From the NCBI GenBank assembly GCA_964493505.1, contig CAZBNP010000009.1, positions 62,001 through 126,000 on the forward strand: a DNA stretch of 64,000 nt, read 5' to 3'. The notes beneath the pieces are model-generated. The model saw only the letters and a list, made by a program, of their open reading frames with translations, had not been told where the DNA came from and did no database searches. Below, piece by piece: positions 41,031-49,135 of this stretch. The DNA comes from Chryseosolibacter sp964493505. Its GTDB lineage: Bacteria; Bacteroidota; Bacteroidia; Cytophagales; Cyclobacteriaceae. Positions within the stretch are counted from its first letter, which is position 1; every line of letters begins with the position of its first letter. A program made the position numbers and the translations under genes.

Positions 41031-42062
41031 CTATTTTTCTTTGGACTGCTCCGCCCGCTGCCGGGAGATTTTCCCAGCCAGGAAGATTGCGTGGCGCATG
41101 GATGCCTCGTCTGCCTGGCCTTTTCCCGCAATATTATAAGCTGTTCCGTGGTCGGGTGAAGTACGCACAACGCGGAGTCCTCCGGTAAAATTCACTCCCT
41201 CGCCGAAGGTAAGCGCCTTAAACGGGATCAACCCCTGATCGTGATACATTGCGAGCACGGCATCGTATTGGCGGAACTGGCCCGTTCCAAAAAAACCGTC
41301 GGCGGAAAAGGGACCGAATACAAGGCGTCCGCGGTTCCGGTACTCACCTACGACGGGTCTGATGATCTGTTCATCTTCGGTACCGATTACGCCGTTATCA
41401 CCCGCGTGGGGATTTAGGCCGAGCACGGCGATCCTGGGCTTGCTTATGCCGAAGTCGTTTTTCAGTGACTGCTCCATGAGGTTTATCTTGCGCTCCAGCC
41501 TCTCCTTCGAGATCAACGCCGCTACATCCTTAACCGGCTCATGGTCGGTGACAAGTCCTACTCGCAGCAGGTCGCTCACCATAAACATGAGGCTCTCTCC
41601 ACCGCCAAATTCCTTTGCAAGGAAGTCGGTATGGCCCTTGAAGGGAAACTCCTCGCTGTGAACGGTGTGCTTGTCGATGGGACCTGTGACCAGCGCGTCG
41701 ATCATGCCTTCCTTGAGCTCTGCGCATGCACCTTTAAGGGCCTGTAGTGCGGCTTTTCCCGATTCAGCGGAAGGTTTGCCGGGATTGATCTCGATGGCAT
41801 CCTCCCAGCAATTGACAACGTTGACGCTGCGGGCGGCGAATTGTCCTTTGTTTCTTACCTGAGAGAAATTGAATTCTTCAAGCGCCAGCAACTTCTTATA
41901 GTGGGTAAGCACGCGCGTTGAACCGTATATGACCGGTGTCACCATGCTCAGTATCCTGTTGTCTGCCAGTGCTTTCATCACGACTTCCGGGCCGACTCCG
42001 TTAAGGTCTCCAAGGGTAATTCCGATGCGTGGTTTGTCCTGAGGTTTTTCGTGATGACTCAT
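41031..42062 (-). CDS. pdxA: 4-hydroxythreonine-4-phosphate dehydrogenase PdxA
   Basis: PdxA oxidises 4-phosphohydroxy-threonine in vitamin B6 synthesis. The 343-residue protein starts at an ATG (42060-42062) followed by PRIGITLGDLNGVGPEVVMKAL. Metal-binding His residues appear in FKGHTDFLAKEFGG and AMYHDQGLIPFK, and the phosphate/NAD region in LNPHAGDNGVIGTED. A second ATG at 42110 would add 16 residues and run into the promoter region of the divergent rsmA, so the shorter form is preferred. Confidence 0.95.
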   Translation of the reverse strand: MSHHEKPQDKPRIGITLGDLNGVGPEVVMKALADNRILSMVTPVIYGSTRVLTHYKKLLALEEFNFSQVRNKGQFAARSVNVVNCWEDAIEINPGKPSAESGKAALQALKGACAELKEGMIDALVTGPIDKHTVHSEEFPFKGHTDFLAKEFGGGESLMFMVSDLLRVGLVTDHEPVKDVAALISKERLERKINLMEQSLKNDFGISKPRIAVLGLNPHAGDNGVIGTEDEQIIRPVVGEYRNRGRLVFGPFSADGFFGTGQFRQYDAVLAMYHDQGLIPFKALTFGEGVNFTGGLRVVRTSPDHGTAYNIAGKGQADEASMRHAIFLAGKISRQRAEQSKEK

Positions 42063-42156
42063 GTTTTCATTTTGTTCCCTGCGAATTAACGAAAAAATGT
42101 TTAGACTCATGGTGTAGCACGATCAGTGAGGTGTAAAACGCACGGCCAACTTTTCC

Positions 42157-42164
42157 TACCTTTG
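42157..42164 (+). promoter_or_regulatory. -7 box immediately before rsmA
   Basis: TACCTTTG matches TAnnTTTG, and the ATG at 42171 starts 7 bases past it. Transcription would start at or next to the first base of the gene, or 9 bases before the second in-frame ATG at 42180. Confidence 0.5.
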
Positions 42165-42170
42165 GCCGCA

Positions 42171-42968
42171 ATGTCAGCAATGAAGAGATTCGTCAGACCA
42201 AAGAAAGCACTGGGTCAGCATTTTTTACACGACCAGAATACGGCGAGGAAGATCGTTGGCAGCGTTGTCGCTACCGGCGATGGAGTAATGGAGTTGCTGG
42301 AAATCGGACCCGGTACCGGCGTGCTCACGCGCCTGCTGGCGGACATGCCGCATGTGTCGTTGACGGTAATCGAGATCGATCGCGAGTCAGTCGCCTACCT
42401 TAAGGAGAATAACATCCTCGGCGAAGACCGGATAATTGAAGGCGATTTTCTGAAAATTGATTTGTCGGAGTTCTTTCCGGGACACCTCTCGATCATCGGA
42501 AACTTTCCGTATAACATCTCGTCGCAGATATTCTTCCGCGTTCTCGAATACCGGGCGTCGGTAGACCAGGTGGTGTGTATGCTGCAGAAGGAAGTAGCCG
42601 AACGGATTGTCTCAAAACATGGCAGCAAGGTGTATGGCATACTAAGTGTACTACTCCAGGCATACTACGATATCGAAATGTTGTTCAAGGTTTCGCCCGG
42701 CGTTTTCATACCACCGCCGAAGGTAATGTCGGCTGTGATCCGGCTTGTGCGGAACAACAGGACCCAACTCGGTTGCAATGAAAAGCTGTTTGTCCAGGTT
42801 GTCAGGCAGGGGTTTAATAACCGCCGGAAGACCTTGCGCAACGCGTTAAAAAATCTAAATTTGACCGAAGCCGTTTCATCTCTTCCTATAATGGACAAAC
42901 GCGCGGAGCAGCTCACCGTTGAAGAGTTTATTAATCTTACCAGGCAAATAGAAGAAGATCGCAAATGA
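42171..42968 (+). CDS. rsmA: 16S rRNA (adenine1518-N6/1519-N6) dimethyltransferase RsmA
   Basis: RsmA (KsgA) dimethylates two adjacent adenines in helix 45 of 16S rRNA during small-subunit assembly. The 265-residue protein has VRPKKALGQHFLHDQNTARKI, the SAM loop LEIGPGTGVLTRLL, motif IV IIGNFPYNISSQIFF and the C-terminal helical domain with RQGFNNRRKTLRNALKNL. The first ATG (42171) is nine bases before a second one (42180, MKRFVRP) that is equally good and fits the promoter position better. It overlaps the next gene by 4 bases. Confidence 0.97.
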   Translation: MSAMKRFVRPKKALGQHFLHDQNTARKIVGSVVATGDGVMELLEIGPGTGVLTRLLADMPHVSLTVIEIDRESVAYLKENNILGEDRIIEGDFLKIDLSEFFPGHLSIIGNFPYNISSQIFFRVLEYRASVDQVVCMLQKEVAERIVSKHGSKVYGILSVLLQAYYDIEMLFKVSPGVFIPPPKVMSAVIRLVRNNRTQLGCNEKLFVQVVRQGFNNRRKTLRNALKNLNLTEAVSSLPIMDKRAEQLTVEEFINLTRQIEEDRK

Positions 42969-43906
42969 ATAGGAAGTGTCTTGTAGTTGATGCTATGCAC
43001 GAAAGTCTTCACGGTATGCTCGAGTCTGCCGGATGGCAGGTCGACTATTACCCTTCCATCACACGTGAAGAGATCAAAGAAAAACACAGGGGTTATCAGG
43101 GGATGATCGTTCGTAGTAAAACGGTCGTCGACCGCGACCTCCTTGGGGAAGATCCAACGCTTCGGTTTGTAGGTCGCGCGGGAGCGGGACTCGACAACCT
43201 CGATCTCGCCTATCTCACCGAAAAGAATATTGCTGTTGTTCACGCAGCGGAGGGTAATCGCGATGCGGTGGGGGAGTTTACCGTTGGAATGCTGCTGAGT
43301 CTTTTAAGAAATATTCCCCGCAGTCATCAGGAGGTGATCAACAGCACGTGGCTACGGGAAAGCAATCGCGGCGAGGAGATTATGGGAAAGACTGTCGGTA
43401 TCATCGGATTTGGAAATATGGGTGAGGCCTTCGCGCGAAGGCTCGTTGGCTTCGGATGTAAGATTTTGGTATACGATAAATATAAACACGGGTTCACGAA
43501 TGAATTCTGGCAGGAAGCTGACATGAATCAAATATATGGGGAAACGGATGTTTTGAGTCTGCATATACCATTGACAGACGAAACCCGCGCGATGGTGAAC
43601 ACCGGTTATCTCCGTGCATTCAGCAAAAGGATTATACTGTTAAATACGTCACGGGGTGAGATTATTCCGCTTTCGGACCTCGGGGAATCATTATCGAAGG
43701 GCTTTGTTCGCGGTGCGGCGCTGGATGTACTGGAGAATGAAAAGCTCGATAGTCTTACACCCATTCAGCGGGAAGCGTTCAGAAGTCTCATTGCCGCGGG
43801 CAATGTAATATTCACCCCGCATATTGCAGGCTGGACGTTTGAATCCCATGTCAAAATTAATGTAGCTTTGGTCGAGAAGATTAAAGCGCTTGCTTTATAT
43901 CAATAA
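42965..43906 (+). CDS. D-2-hydroxyacid dehydrogenase (SerA-like)
   Basis: A 313-residue NAD-dependent 2-hydroxyacid dehydrogenase with the catalytic Arg region (RAGAGLDNLDLAYL), Rossmann loop VGIIGFGNMGEAFARRL, Asp/Glu in LDVLENEK and catalytic His in TPHIAGWTFES. The size is that of a short phosphoglycerate dehydrogenase lacking the ACT regulatory domain, so 3-phosphoglycerate dehydrogenase of serine synthesis is likely but not certain; glyoxylate or lactate reductase is possible. It follows rsmA by a 4-base overlap. Confidence 0.88.
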   Translation: MNRKCLVVDAMHESLHGMLESAGWQVDYYPSITREEIKEKHRGYQGMIVRSKTVVDRDLLGEDPTLRFVGRAGAGLDNLDLAYLTEKNIAVVHAAEGNRDAVGEFTVGMLLSLLRNIPRSHQEVINSTWLRESNRGEEIMGKTVGIIGFGNMGEAFARRLVGFGCKILVYDKYKHGFTNEFWQEADMNQIYGETDVLSLHIPLTDETRAMVNTGYLRAFSKRIILLNTSRGEIIPLSDLGESLSKGFVRGAALDVLENEKLDSLTPIQREAFRSLIAAGNVIFTPHIAGWTFESHVKINVALVEKIKALALYQ

Positions 43907-44036
43907 CACGCTTTTGACGATAAAAATTTTTCAGGGCGCGACCGGATAAGTGTCGCGGTGTGTCGGCGGGTCGGATGTTGGAAGCCCATTTACTTTTTCA
44001 GATTAAGCACTTACGTTAAGCCCGATCGGACCCAAA

Positions 44037-44867
44037 ATGAAAATGAAACGATGGACTGAATTCTACAATTCGGTAATTGAAAAACCACTGCTGACTTCGA
44101 CCATCGTCTTGATATTCGTAGCGGTCATTGTGGTGAGTCTCAGTCTGCCGTTCTATCTCAACGACTTCGATAGCTTCATTGCCCAGATTCTCGCCGAGGC
44201 TCACGGTATGATATTCGATATCGCGGTGATAGGTATCCTTATTTTTTGGCTTAATCAAAATGGTGAGATTCGCCAGCGCATACGAACCTATAAAGATGAG
44301 ATTGACGACTTTCGTCTATGGGAATCGGAGGAAGCGGCTTTCCGGACCGTGGGTAACATCAAGCGCCTGAACCGGCACAAAATTCACGACATCAATCTTG
44401 TGAATTGCTATTTGCCCAGAACCAACCTGAATTACGTGAACCTCGCCGGGTCTAATCTGAACTCGTCAAACATCTGTCAGTCGTCACTTATTGAAGCGAA
44501 CCTGGAGAACGCGCGGTTGAACCAGACAAATTTCGAGAATTCGAATCTCAACCAGGCAGACCTCAAGGGGGCATACGCAAGTGGTGCCAATTTTAAAGAC
44601 GCTTTTCTGATAAAAACCCAGTTTGAAAACGCTTTTCTCATCAAAGCAAACTTCAGCAACGCATTTCTGATGGAGGCAAATCTTCAGAATTGTTATGTAA
44701 TGGGTGCGGATTTTGAGAATGCGAGTCTTTACAAGGCCGATTTGCGGGGGGCGAAAGGCCTTACGGTAGAGCAGCTGTCGAAGGTTAAAACCCTCTATCT
44801 GGCGAAATTCGACGATGAAATTCTTGAGCAGATAATGACCCAGCTGCCGGAACTTGTAGGGACCTGA
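44037..44867 (+). CDS. Membrane-anchored pentapeptide-repeat protein
   Basis: A 276-residue protein with two N-terminal membrane helices (about residues 18-40 and 57-71, around VLIFVAVIVVSLSLPFYL and FDIAVIGILIFWL), a charged linker, then a pentapeptide-repeat region (about 112-250). Units fit A(N/D)LxX loosely: CYLPRTNLNYVNLAGSNL, LIEANLENARLNQTNFENSN, ANFKDAFLIKTQFENAFLI. Such right-handed quadrilateral helices often mimic DNA or scaffold proteins. The ending KTLYLAKFDDEILEQI resembles other membrane-attached pentapeptide proteins. The function is unknown. It probably forms a single transcript ended by the hairpin at 44906. Confidence 0.85.
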   Translation: MKMKRWTEFYNSVIEKPLLTSTIVLIFVAVIVVSLSLPFYLNDFDSFIAQILAEAHGMIFDIAVIGILIFWLNQNGEIRQRIRTYKDEIDDFRLWESEEAAFRTVGNIKRLNRHKIHDINLVNCYLPRTNLNYVNLAGSNLNSSNICQSSLIEANLENARLNQTNFENSNLNQADLKGAYASGANFKDAFLIKTQFENAFLIKANFSNAFLMEANLQNCYVMGADFENASLYKADLRGAKGLTVEQLSKVKTLYLAKFDDEILEQIMTQLPELVGT

Positions 44868-44891
44868 TTTTTGAATTAAGATTTAAAGTAC

Positions 44892-44899
44892 TATCTTTG
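44892..44899 (+). promoter_or_regulatory. -7 box next to the terminator upstream of greA
   Basis: TATCTTTG matches TAnnTTTG, with TTTTTG about 18 bases upstream acting as -33. The expected transcription start (near 44906) coincides with the first base of the following hairpin. It could drive greA, or a short RNA that ends at the hairpin. Confidence 0.55.
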
Positions 44900-44905
44900 C
44901 AGTAT

Positions 44906-44947
44906 AGCAACGACCTCGTCTCCCCCGAGGTCGTTGCTTCTTTTTTT
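44906..44947 (+). terminator. Strong hairpin terminator between the pentapeptide gene and greA
   Basis: AGCAACGACCTCG / CGAGGTCGTTGCT makes a perfect 13-bp stem with a 7-base loop, followed by TC and a run of seven T. It ends transcription of the upstream gene, and if the adjoining -7 box is used it would terminate a transcript of about 42 bases or attenuate greA. Confidence 0.88.
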
Positions 44948-45011
44948 GCATGTCTGCAAAGACTTCGAAATTTTGAGATAATAATTAAAGATATTAAATG
45001 AGCGATTCGTT

Positions 45012-45485
45012 ATGAGTAAAGTATCGTACTATACGAAAGACGGCCTTGAAAAGCTGAAGAATGAATTGAGCACGCTCAAGTCAAAGGGGCGTGCTGATAT
45101 CGCCCGGCAGATCGCCGAAGCGCGCGATAAAGGAGATCTCAGCGAGAACGCCGAATATGATGCTGCGAAAGATGCACAGGGTCACCTGGAGGCAAAGATT
45201 GCCCAGCTTGAAGACCTTGTTAGTAAAGCCCGTTTGCTCGATGAAACCAACATTGACACTTCGAGAGTTTCCATACTTTCGACCGTGACGATCAAGAACA
45301 AGAAGAACGGCGCCGCTGTGACTTACATGCTTGTATCGGAAGAAGAGGCCGACCTGAAAACGGGAAGGATTTCAACTCTTTCGCCGATCGGTAAAGGACT
45401 ACTTGGTAAGAAGAAGGGCGAACTGGCGAAGATCAAGACTCCGGCAGGAGAAATGGAGTTTGAAATTCTTGATATCACGGCGTAA
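45012..45485 (+). CDS. greA: Transcription elongation factor GreA
   Basis: GreA rescues backtracked RNA polymerase by stimulating transcript cleavage. The 157-residue protein has the coiled-coil finger with the acidic tip (about residues 38-48, DKGDLSENAEYDAAKDAQG) and the globular C-terminal domain (SPIGKGLLGKKKGELAKIKTPAGEMEFEILDI). Size and motifs are normal. It begins at the ATG at 45012; the leader contains the hairpin at 44906. HIT-family gene follows after 30 bases. Confidence 0.96.
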   Translation: MSKVSYYTKDGLEKLKNELSTLKSKGRADIARQIAEARDKGDLSENAEYDAAKDAQGHLEAKIAQLEDLVSKARLLDETNIDTSRVSILSTVTIKNKKNGAAVTYMLVSEEEADLKTGRISTLSPIGKGLLGKKKGELAKIKTPAGEMEFEILDITA

Positions 45486-45515
45486 AAATATGACGGAGAA
45501 AATCCTGATCTGAAG

Positions 45516-45911
45516 ATGGCCACGCTCTTTACCCGAATCATCAACCGGGAAATCCCCGCACACATTGTCGCCGAGGATGATCACTATATTGCTTTCCTCG
45601 ACATCAACCCATTGGTGATGGGCCATACCCTGGTGGTCCCGAAGAAGGAAGTCGATTATATTTTTGATCTGGATGACGCCACGCTTGCGGGGCTCCAGCT
45701 TTTCTGCAAGAAGGTTGCCTTCGCTGTAGAAAAGTCATTCTCCTGTCTGCGTGTTGGCGTTGCCGTTGTAGGCCTTGAAGTTCCCCATACCCACGTTCAC
45801 CTCGTGCCGATAAATTCAATGGACGACCTTAATTTCACCAGGAAGAAGTTAAAGCCTTCGCAGGAAGAACTTGCCGCGGCGGCGGCGAAGATCCGAAGCG
45901 CTTTGTCCTGA
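45516..45911 (+). CDS. HIT-family nucleotide-binding protein
   Basis: A 131-residue histidine-triad protein of the HINT branch: MATLFTRIINREIPAHIVAEDD at the start, DINPLVMGHTLVVPKKEV, and the triad His91-x-His93-x-His95 in PHTHVHLVPI. HINT enzymes hydrolyse phosphoramidate or aminoacyl-AMP compounds. The end is Ala/Glu-rich. It lies 30 bases downstream of greA, so the two are probably co-transcribed. Confidence 0.92.
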   Translation: MATLFTRIINREIPAHIVAEDDHYIAFLDINPLVMGHTLVVPKKEVDYIFDLDDATLAGLQLFCKKVAFAVEKSFSCLRVGVAVVGLEVPHTHVHLVPINSMDDLNFTRKKLKPSQEELAAAAAKIRSALS

Positions 45912-45926
45912 GGATCTTGTCTTTTG

Positions 45927-46985
45927 CTAGAGGAAGTCGATGTCGACGTTTAGCGGGTAGCGCATGAGATACTGCAACCCCTGTTTGACCGTGAGGCCTT
46001 CAAAGAACACTTTGTACAACGTCGCGGTTATCGGCGCCCTTACTTCATAGTAATCAGCACACTTTTTCGCGATTTGAACAGTGTTCACACCTTCGGCAAT
46101 TTCGTCTGTACTTGCGAGGATTTCGGCGAGTGTTTCACCTTTCGCCAACCGGAAGCCGACGTTGAAGTTTCGGCTTAGCGAGCTGTTACAGGTCGTAACG
46201 AGATCGCCAACCCCCGCCAGCCCCAGAAATGCTTTCGTGTTGCCACCCAGCGCTCGTCCGAGGTATATCATTTCAACCATTCCGCGGCTTATGAGTAAAC
46301 CCTTTGCATTTTCGCCGTAACCCATTCCGCTTAAGGCCCCTGCGGCAATGGCTATGATGTTTTTCAGAACGCCGGCGAGTTCCACACCTACCAGGTCATT
46401 GTTACCATAAACCTGAAACGTGTCATTGCGCAGCAGGCGTTTACCCAGTTGGATAACTTCATGAAACTGACTGGCTACCACGGTGGCGGCGGGCTGACCG
46501 GCCGCCAGCTCCCTGGAGAGGTTAGGGCCGGCGAGGCAGCCCATCCTTACAACCACACTTTCTTCCGCAATGACTTCACTCATCGTTTTAACCTGCCCGC
46601 GGTGCAGTTTCTCTACTGTCTCGATCGTTTCTCCTTCCGGAAGCTGGAGGTCGAGCCCCTTGGTACCATGTATGAGGATGTGGTAGGGGTGAAGGTACTC
46701 CGACAGATGCTTCATCATTCGCCTGAAATGCTCGCTCGGAACGATCGGAAAAATCACATCGCATTCTCTGGCAAGATACCCGAGATCGTTTATCGGATGA
46801 ACATTCTCGTGCATTATGTGACCGCGGTGCTCGCGTTGCTCATTGATATGCTCAATAACGCTTTCATCGCGGGCATACAGCAACACCTTCCTGCGCGTCG
46901 CGAGGAGATTCGCTACCGCACTTCCGAAGTTTCCGGCTCCGATTACGCCGACAGGTTTATCGTCAGACAAACTTTTCAAGGTCAT
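45927..46985 (-). CDS. gpsA: Glycerol-3-phosphate dehydrogenase (NAD(P)+)
   Basis: GpsA reduces dihydroxyacetone phosphate to glycerol-3-phosphate, the backbone of phospholipids. The 352-residue protein has the dinucleotide loop VIGAGNFGSAVANLLA, substrate region GTKGLDL, the catalytic Lys in VELAGVLKNIIAIAAG and the helical C-terminal domain with GLAGVGDLVTTCNSSLSRN. The ATG at 46983-46985 lies inside the 3' end of the acyltransferase gene (23-base overlap), so the two, which make and use glycerol-3-phosphate, are probably translated together. It is convergent with the HIT gene. Confidence 0.95.
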   Translation of the reverse strand: MTLKSLSDDKPVGVIGAGNFGSAVANLLATRRKVLLYARDESVIEHINEQREHRGHIMHENVHPINDLGYLARECDVIFPIVPSEHFRRMMKHLSEYLHPYHILIHGTKGLDLQLPEGETIETVEKLHRGQVKTMSEVIAEESVVVRMGCLAGPNLSRELAAGQPAATVVASQFHEVIQLGKRLLRNDTFQVYGNNDLVGVELAGVLKNIIAIAAGALSGMGYGENAKGLLISRGMVEMIYLGRALGGNTKAFLGLAGVGDLVTTCNSSLSRNFNVGFRLAKGETLAEILASTDEIAEGVNTVQIAKKCADYYEVRAPITATLYKVFFEGLTVKQGLQYLMRYPLNVDIDFL

Positions 46986-48648
46986 AGCCAACGAGTCTGT
47001 TGTGGTAGTAGTATAGTGTGTTGAGGTCGCGTGTGATGATGTTGCCCTCCTTGTTGAAGAGGAGGGGACGCTTCAGGTGGAATATCCCTACGTTGTCAAG
47101 CCCATTGCGGATCACGGTATCGATATCACCTTTGAGATGGGTAGCGTGGTTGACACTTTTCTCGTCCTTCAGTTCATAGATTCGCTTGCGCACGTTCCGG
47201 CAGGCTGTCTTGAAATCTTCGTAGCCAAGTTCGAGACCCTCCTCGGGAAGTCGCAGCAATCCGAAGAGGTCGAGTTTGGGATGTTGTTTCTGGAAGAGCT
47301 CAAACGCGACGAATGCTACGAGGTGACTGGAAAATACCCGGTTGATACGATGATACTCGGAAACAATTCGCTGGCTCAGCATCCGCGTGTACTGATCTTC
47401 GCGCTGTTTATCGATTTCAATCGCGTGATTGGTAACGAAGTAGTCCCTCGTATCGACAATTCTGCCCTGCGGGTCGAGACTATTACCATCGTCATCAACA
47501 TAGTTGCCCAGCACGTCGAGTCCCCTTCCGATAGAGACTGAGATATTCGAGCCTTTCGCGAAGAACTTGAACAGAAACTGGAGGAGCTGCCAGCTACCGT
47601 ATTTGTCCTGCTCGGGGATATAGCGGTCCTGTCCTTTTACAGAAAGGTAATCATCGATAAGGTCGGGAGCTTCCAGTACAAAATGGTAATTGAGCGTCAC
47701 AGGAACGATAAATATCTTGCGTGCCTTTTCTTTGTCGCCGGGTTTCTCCAGCAAATAGAGGTTGCGTTGAGCCTCGACAGTCGAGCTGAGCAATCCGAGT
47801 CGCAATTGCTTCTCAAGGGAACCTGAGCGCGAGCGCGTTCCCCCTGGAAAGAAGAGGCTGTGCGCTCCTTTCTGAATAGCCAGCGTAGAGTATGCCTTCA
47901 GTGTTTCAAGGTATGGCAGATTTTTTTTCCTGCGGTCTACCTTGAACGCCCCGAGGCTATTCATAAAATATGCGAAGATCTTGATGTTGAACAGGTTCAG
48001 CCCCGCGCCGTAGATGAACGCGGGGAGACCCAGTGAATGGATCACCCAACCGATCAATACCGAATCGAGGTTGCTGAAGTGCGTAGGAACCATCACAACC
48101 GTTCCTACTTTCGCGAGCTTTCTGAGTTGCTTGACCTTTCCTACGACGTGGATTTTGTCGCGAAGTGTGTACTGGCTGCGGAAAAAAGCTCCGAATTTTT
48201 TTACTCTGGCGCCGTTTAACAGGCGCGAGAACCAGAAACGCAGCAATTCGCGGGTAACGCGATAGGAGCTTGGCTTGAAATTACCGGCGATCTCATCCGC
48301 ATACCGGAATACGATGCGCTGAAGGACCTCGTCTGCCTTCTCCTGACTTTGGTTGGCAGCGGCCAGGTCTTCCTTTATCTTCGCCCAGAAATCGGGCTCA
48401 TCCTTGGGGTCGACGCGCCAGCGATTACGCTTCATACGCTGTTGCTCGCGATAGACCGTCACCTCGAGATCGTCAAGTAATTGCTTGGTCGTGGGACGAA
48501 GCTGCTTTACCTGCGAAAACGCGTATTCAGCCACCTGCTCAACAAATTCCTTCCGATTCTTGCTGAGCCGGTAGACCGGCCAGTCAGGCATGCCGTCTAA
48601 AATTGGCTTGTACTGCTTATTCTTGTTTTTTTTCTCCGCGACTTGCAT
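46963..48648 (-). CDS. Glycerol-3-phosphate/lysophosphatidate acyltransferase-like protein
   Basis: A 561-residue protein with the PlsB/PlsC acyltransferase core. Motif I is HFSNLD (H-x4-D, in VMVPTHFSNLDSVLIG), motif II AFKVDRRKKN, motif III FFPGGTRSRSG, where the usual Glu (FPEGTRS or FVEGGRS) is Gly, and motif IV VPVTLNYHFVLEAP. A large N-terminal helical region (to about 180) and C-terminal region resemble PlsB rather than the short PlsC. Overlap with gpsA points to glycerol-3-phosphate acylation. The ATG at 48646-48648 is used. Confidence 0.85.
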   Translation of the reverse strand: MQVAEKKNKNKQYKPILDGMPDWPVYRLSKNRKEFVEQVAEYAFSQVKQLRPTTKQLLDDLEVTVYREQQRMKRNRWRVDPKDEPDFWAKIKEDLAAANQSQEKADEVLQRIVFRYADEIAGNFKPSSYRVTRELLRFWFSRLLNGARVKKFGAFFRSQYTLRDKIHVVGKVKQLRKLAKVGTVVMVPTHFSNLDSVLIGWVIHSLGLPAFIYGAGLNLFNIKIFAYFMNSLGAFKVDRRKKNLPYLETLKAYSTLAIQKGAHSLFFPGGTRSRSGSLEKQLRLGLLSSTVEAQRNLYLLEKPGDKEKARKIFIVPVTLNYHFVLEAPDLIDDYLSVKGQDRYIPEQDKYGSWQLLQFLFKFFAKGSNISVSIGRGLDVLGNYVDDDGNSLDPQGRIVDTRDYFVTNHAIEIDKQREDQYTRMLSQRIVSEYHRINRVFSSHLVAFVAFELFQKQHPKLDLFGLLRLPEEGLELGYEDFKTACRNVRKRIYELKDEKSVNHATHLKGDIDTVIRNGLDNVGIFHLKRPLLFNKEGNIITRDLNTLYYYHNRLVGYDLEKFV

Positions 48649-48691
48649 TCGGCCCACAAATTAAGACAATTTCTCCAACCGGATAAAAAAG

Positions 48692-48937
48692 TCACAATTC
48701 GCTCCTTGTCCGGGCTTCGTGGAGTGATCGCCCCATTTCCCGGAAGCGCTCCGATACTTGATGAAGAAACTCCGCATCCAGAATGGAGAGCAGGTCTTCG
48801 TCGCCGGCGAGATCGAACTCCGGGATTTTAAATGTTTGTTCCAGGTTGCCCTGCTCTAGCTTTATCAGGTACCGGTTGTTCCAGGAGAAGATAGTGATCT
48901 TGCAATCAGGATGGCTTATTTCACGGACGACACGCAT
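48692..48937 (-). CDS. Small conserved protein of unknown function
   Basis: An 81-residue protein beginning MRVVREISHPDCKITIFSWNNRYLIKLEQGNLEQTFKI. A compact alpha/beta fold is likely, and the second half is helical (LLSILDAEFLHQVSERFREM). I recall similar short proteins in other Bacteroidota but cannot name a family. The ATG at 48935-48937 is chosen over a TTG at 49006, since the first 23 residues of the longer form do not look conserved. It is 43 bases upstream of the acyltransferase gene on the same strand. Confidence 0.7.
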   Translation of the reverse strand: MRVVREISHPDCKITIFSWNNRYLIKLEQGNLEQTFKIPEFDLAGDEDLLSILDAEFLHQVSERFREMGRSLHEARTRSEL

Positions 48938-49135
48938 AATGGACGGGAGTTTCCCCAAATGTAATCGGTTGGATCCGTGAAAAGAAATTATAGGAATTTC
49001 ACGCAAAACAGACTAATTATGGCTATTTACCGTTACTTTGATTGGCAATCTTTGTGGCGTGGAACGCCCCTTTATGTGGTATCTTATCCCGTTATTTGCA
49101 TCAAAACAGGTTAGTGCTGTCATTTACCATTTCGA

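Noticed and set aside
43936..43956. CGCGAC / GTCGCG inverted repeat after the 2-hydroxyacid dehydrogenase
   Set aside because: Only a 6-bp stem with a 9-base loop and no T run; too weak to call a terminator.
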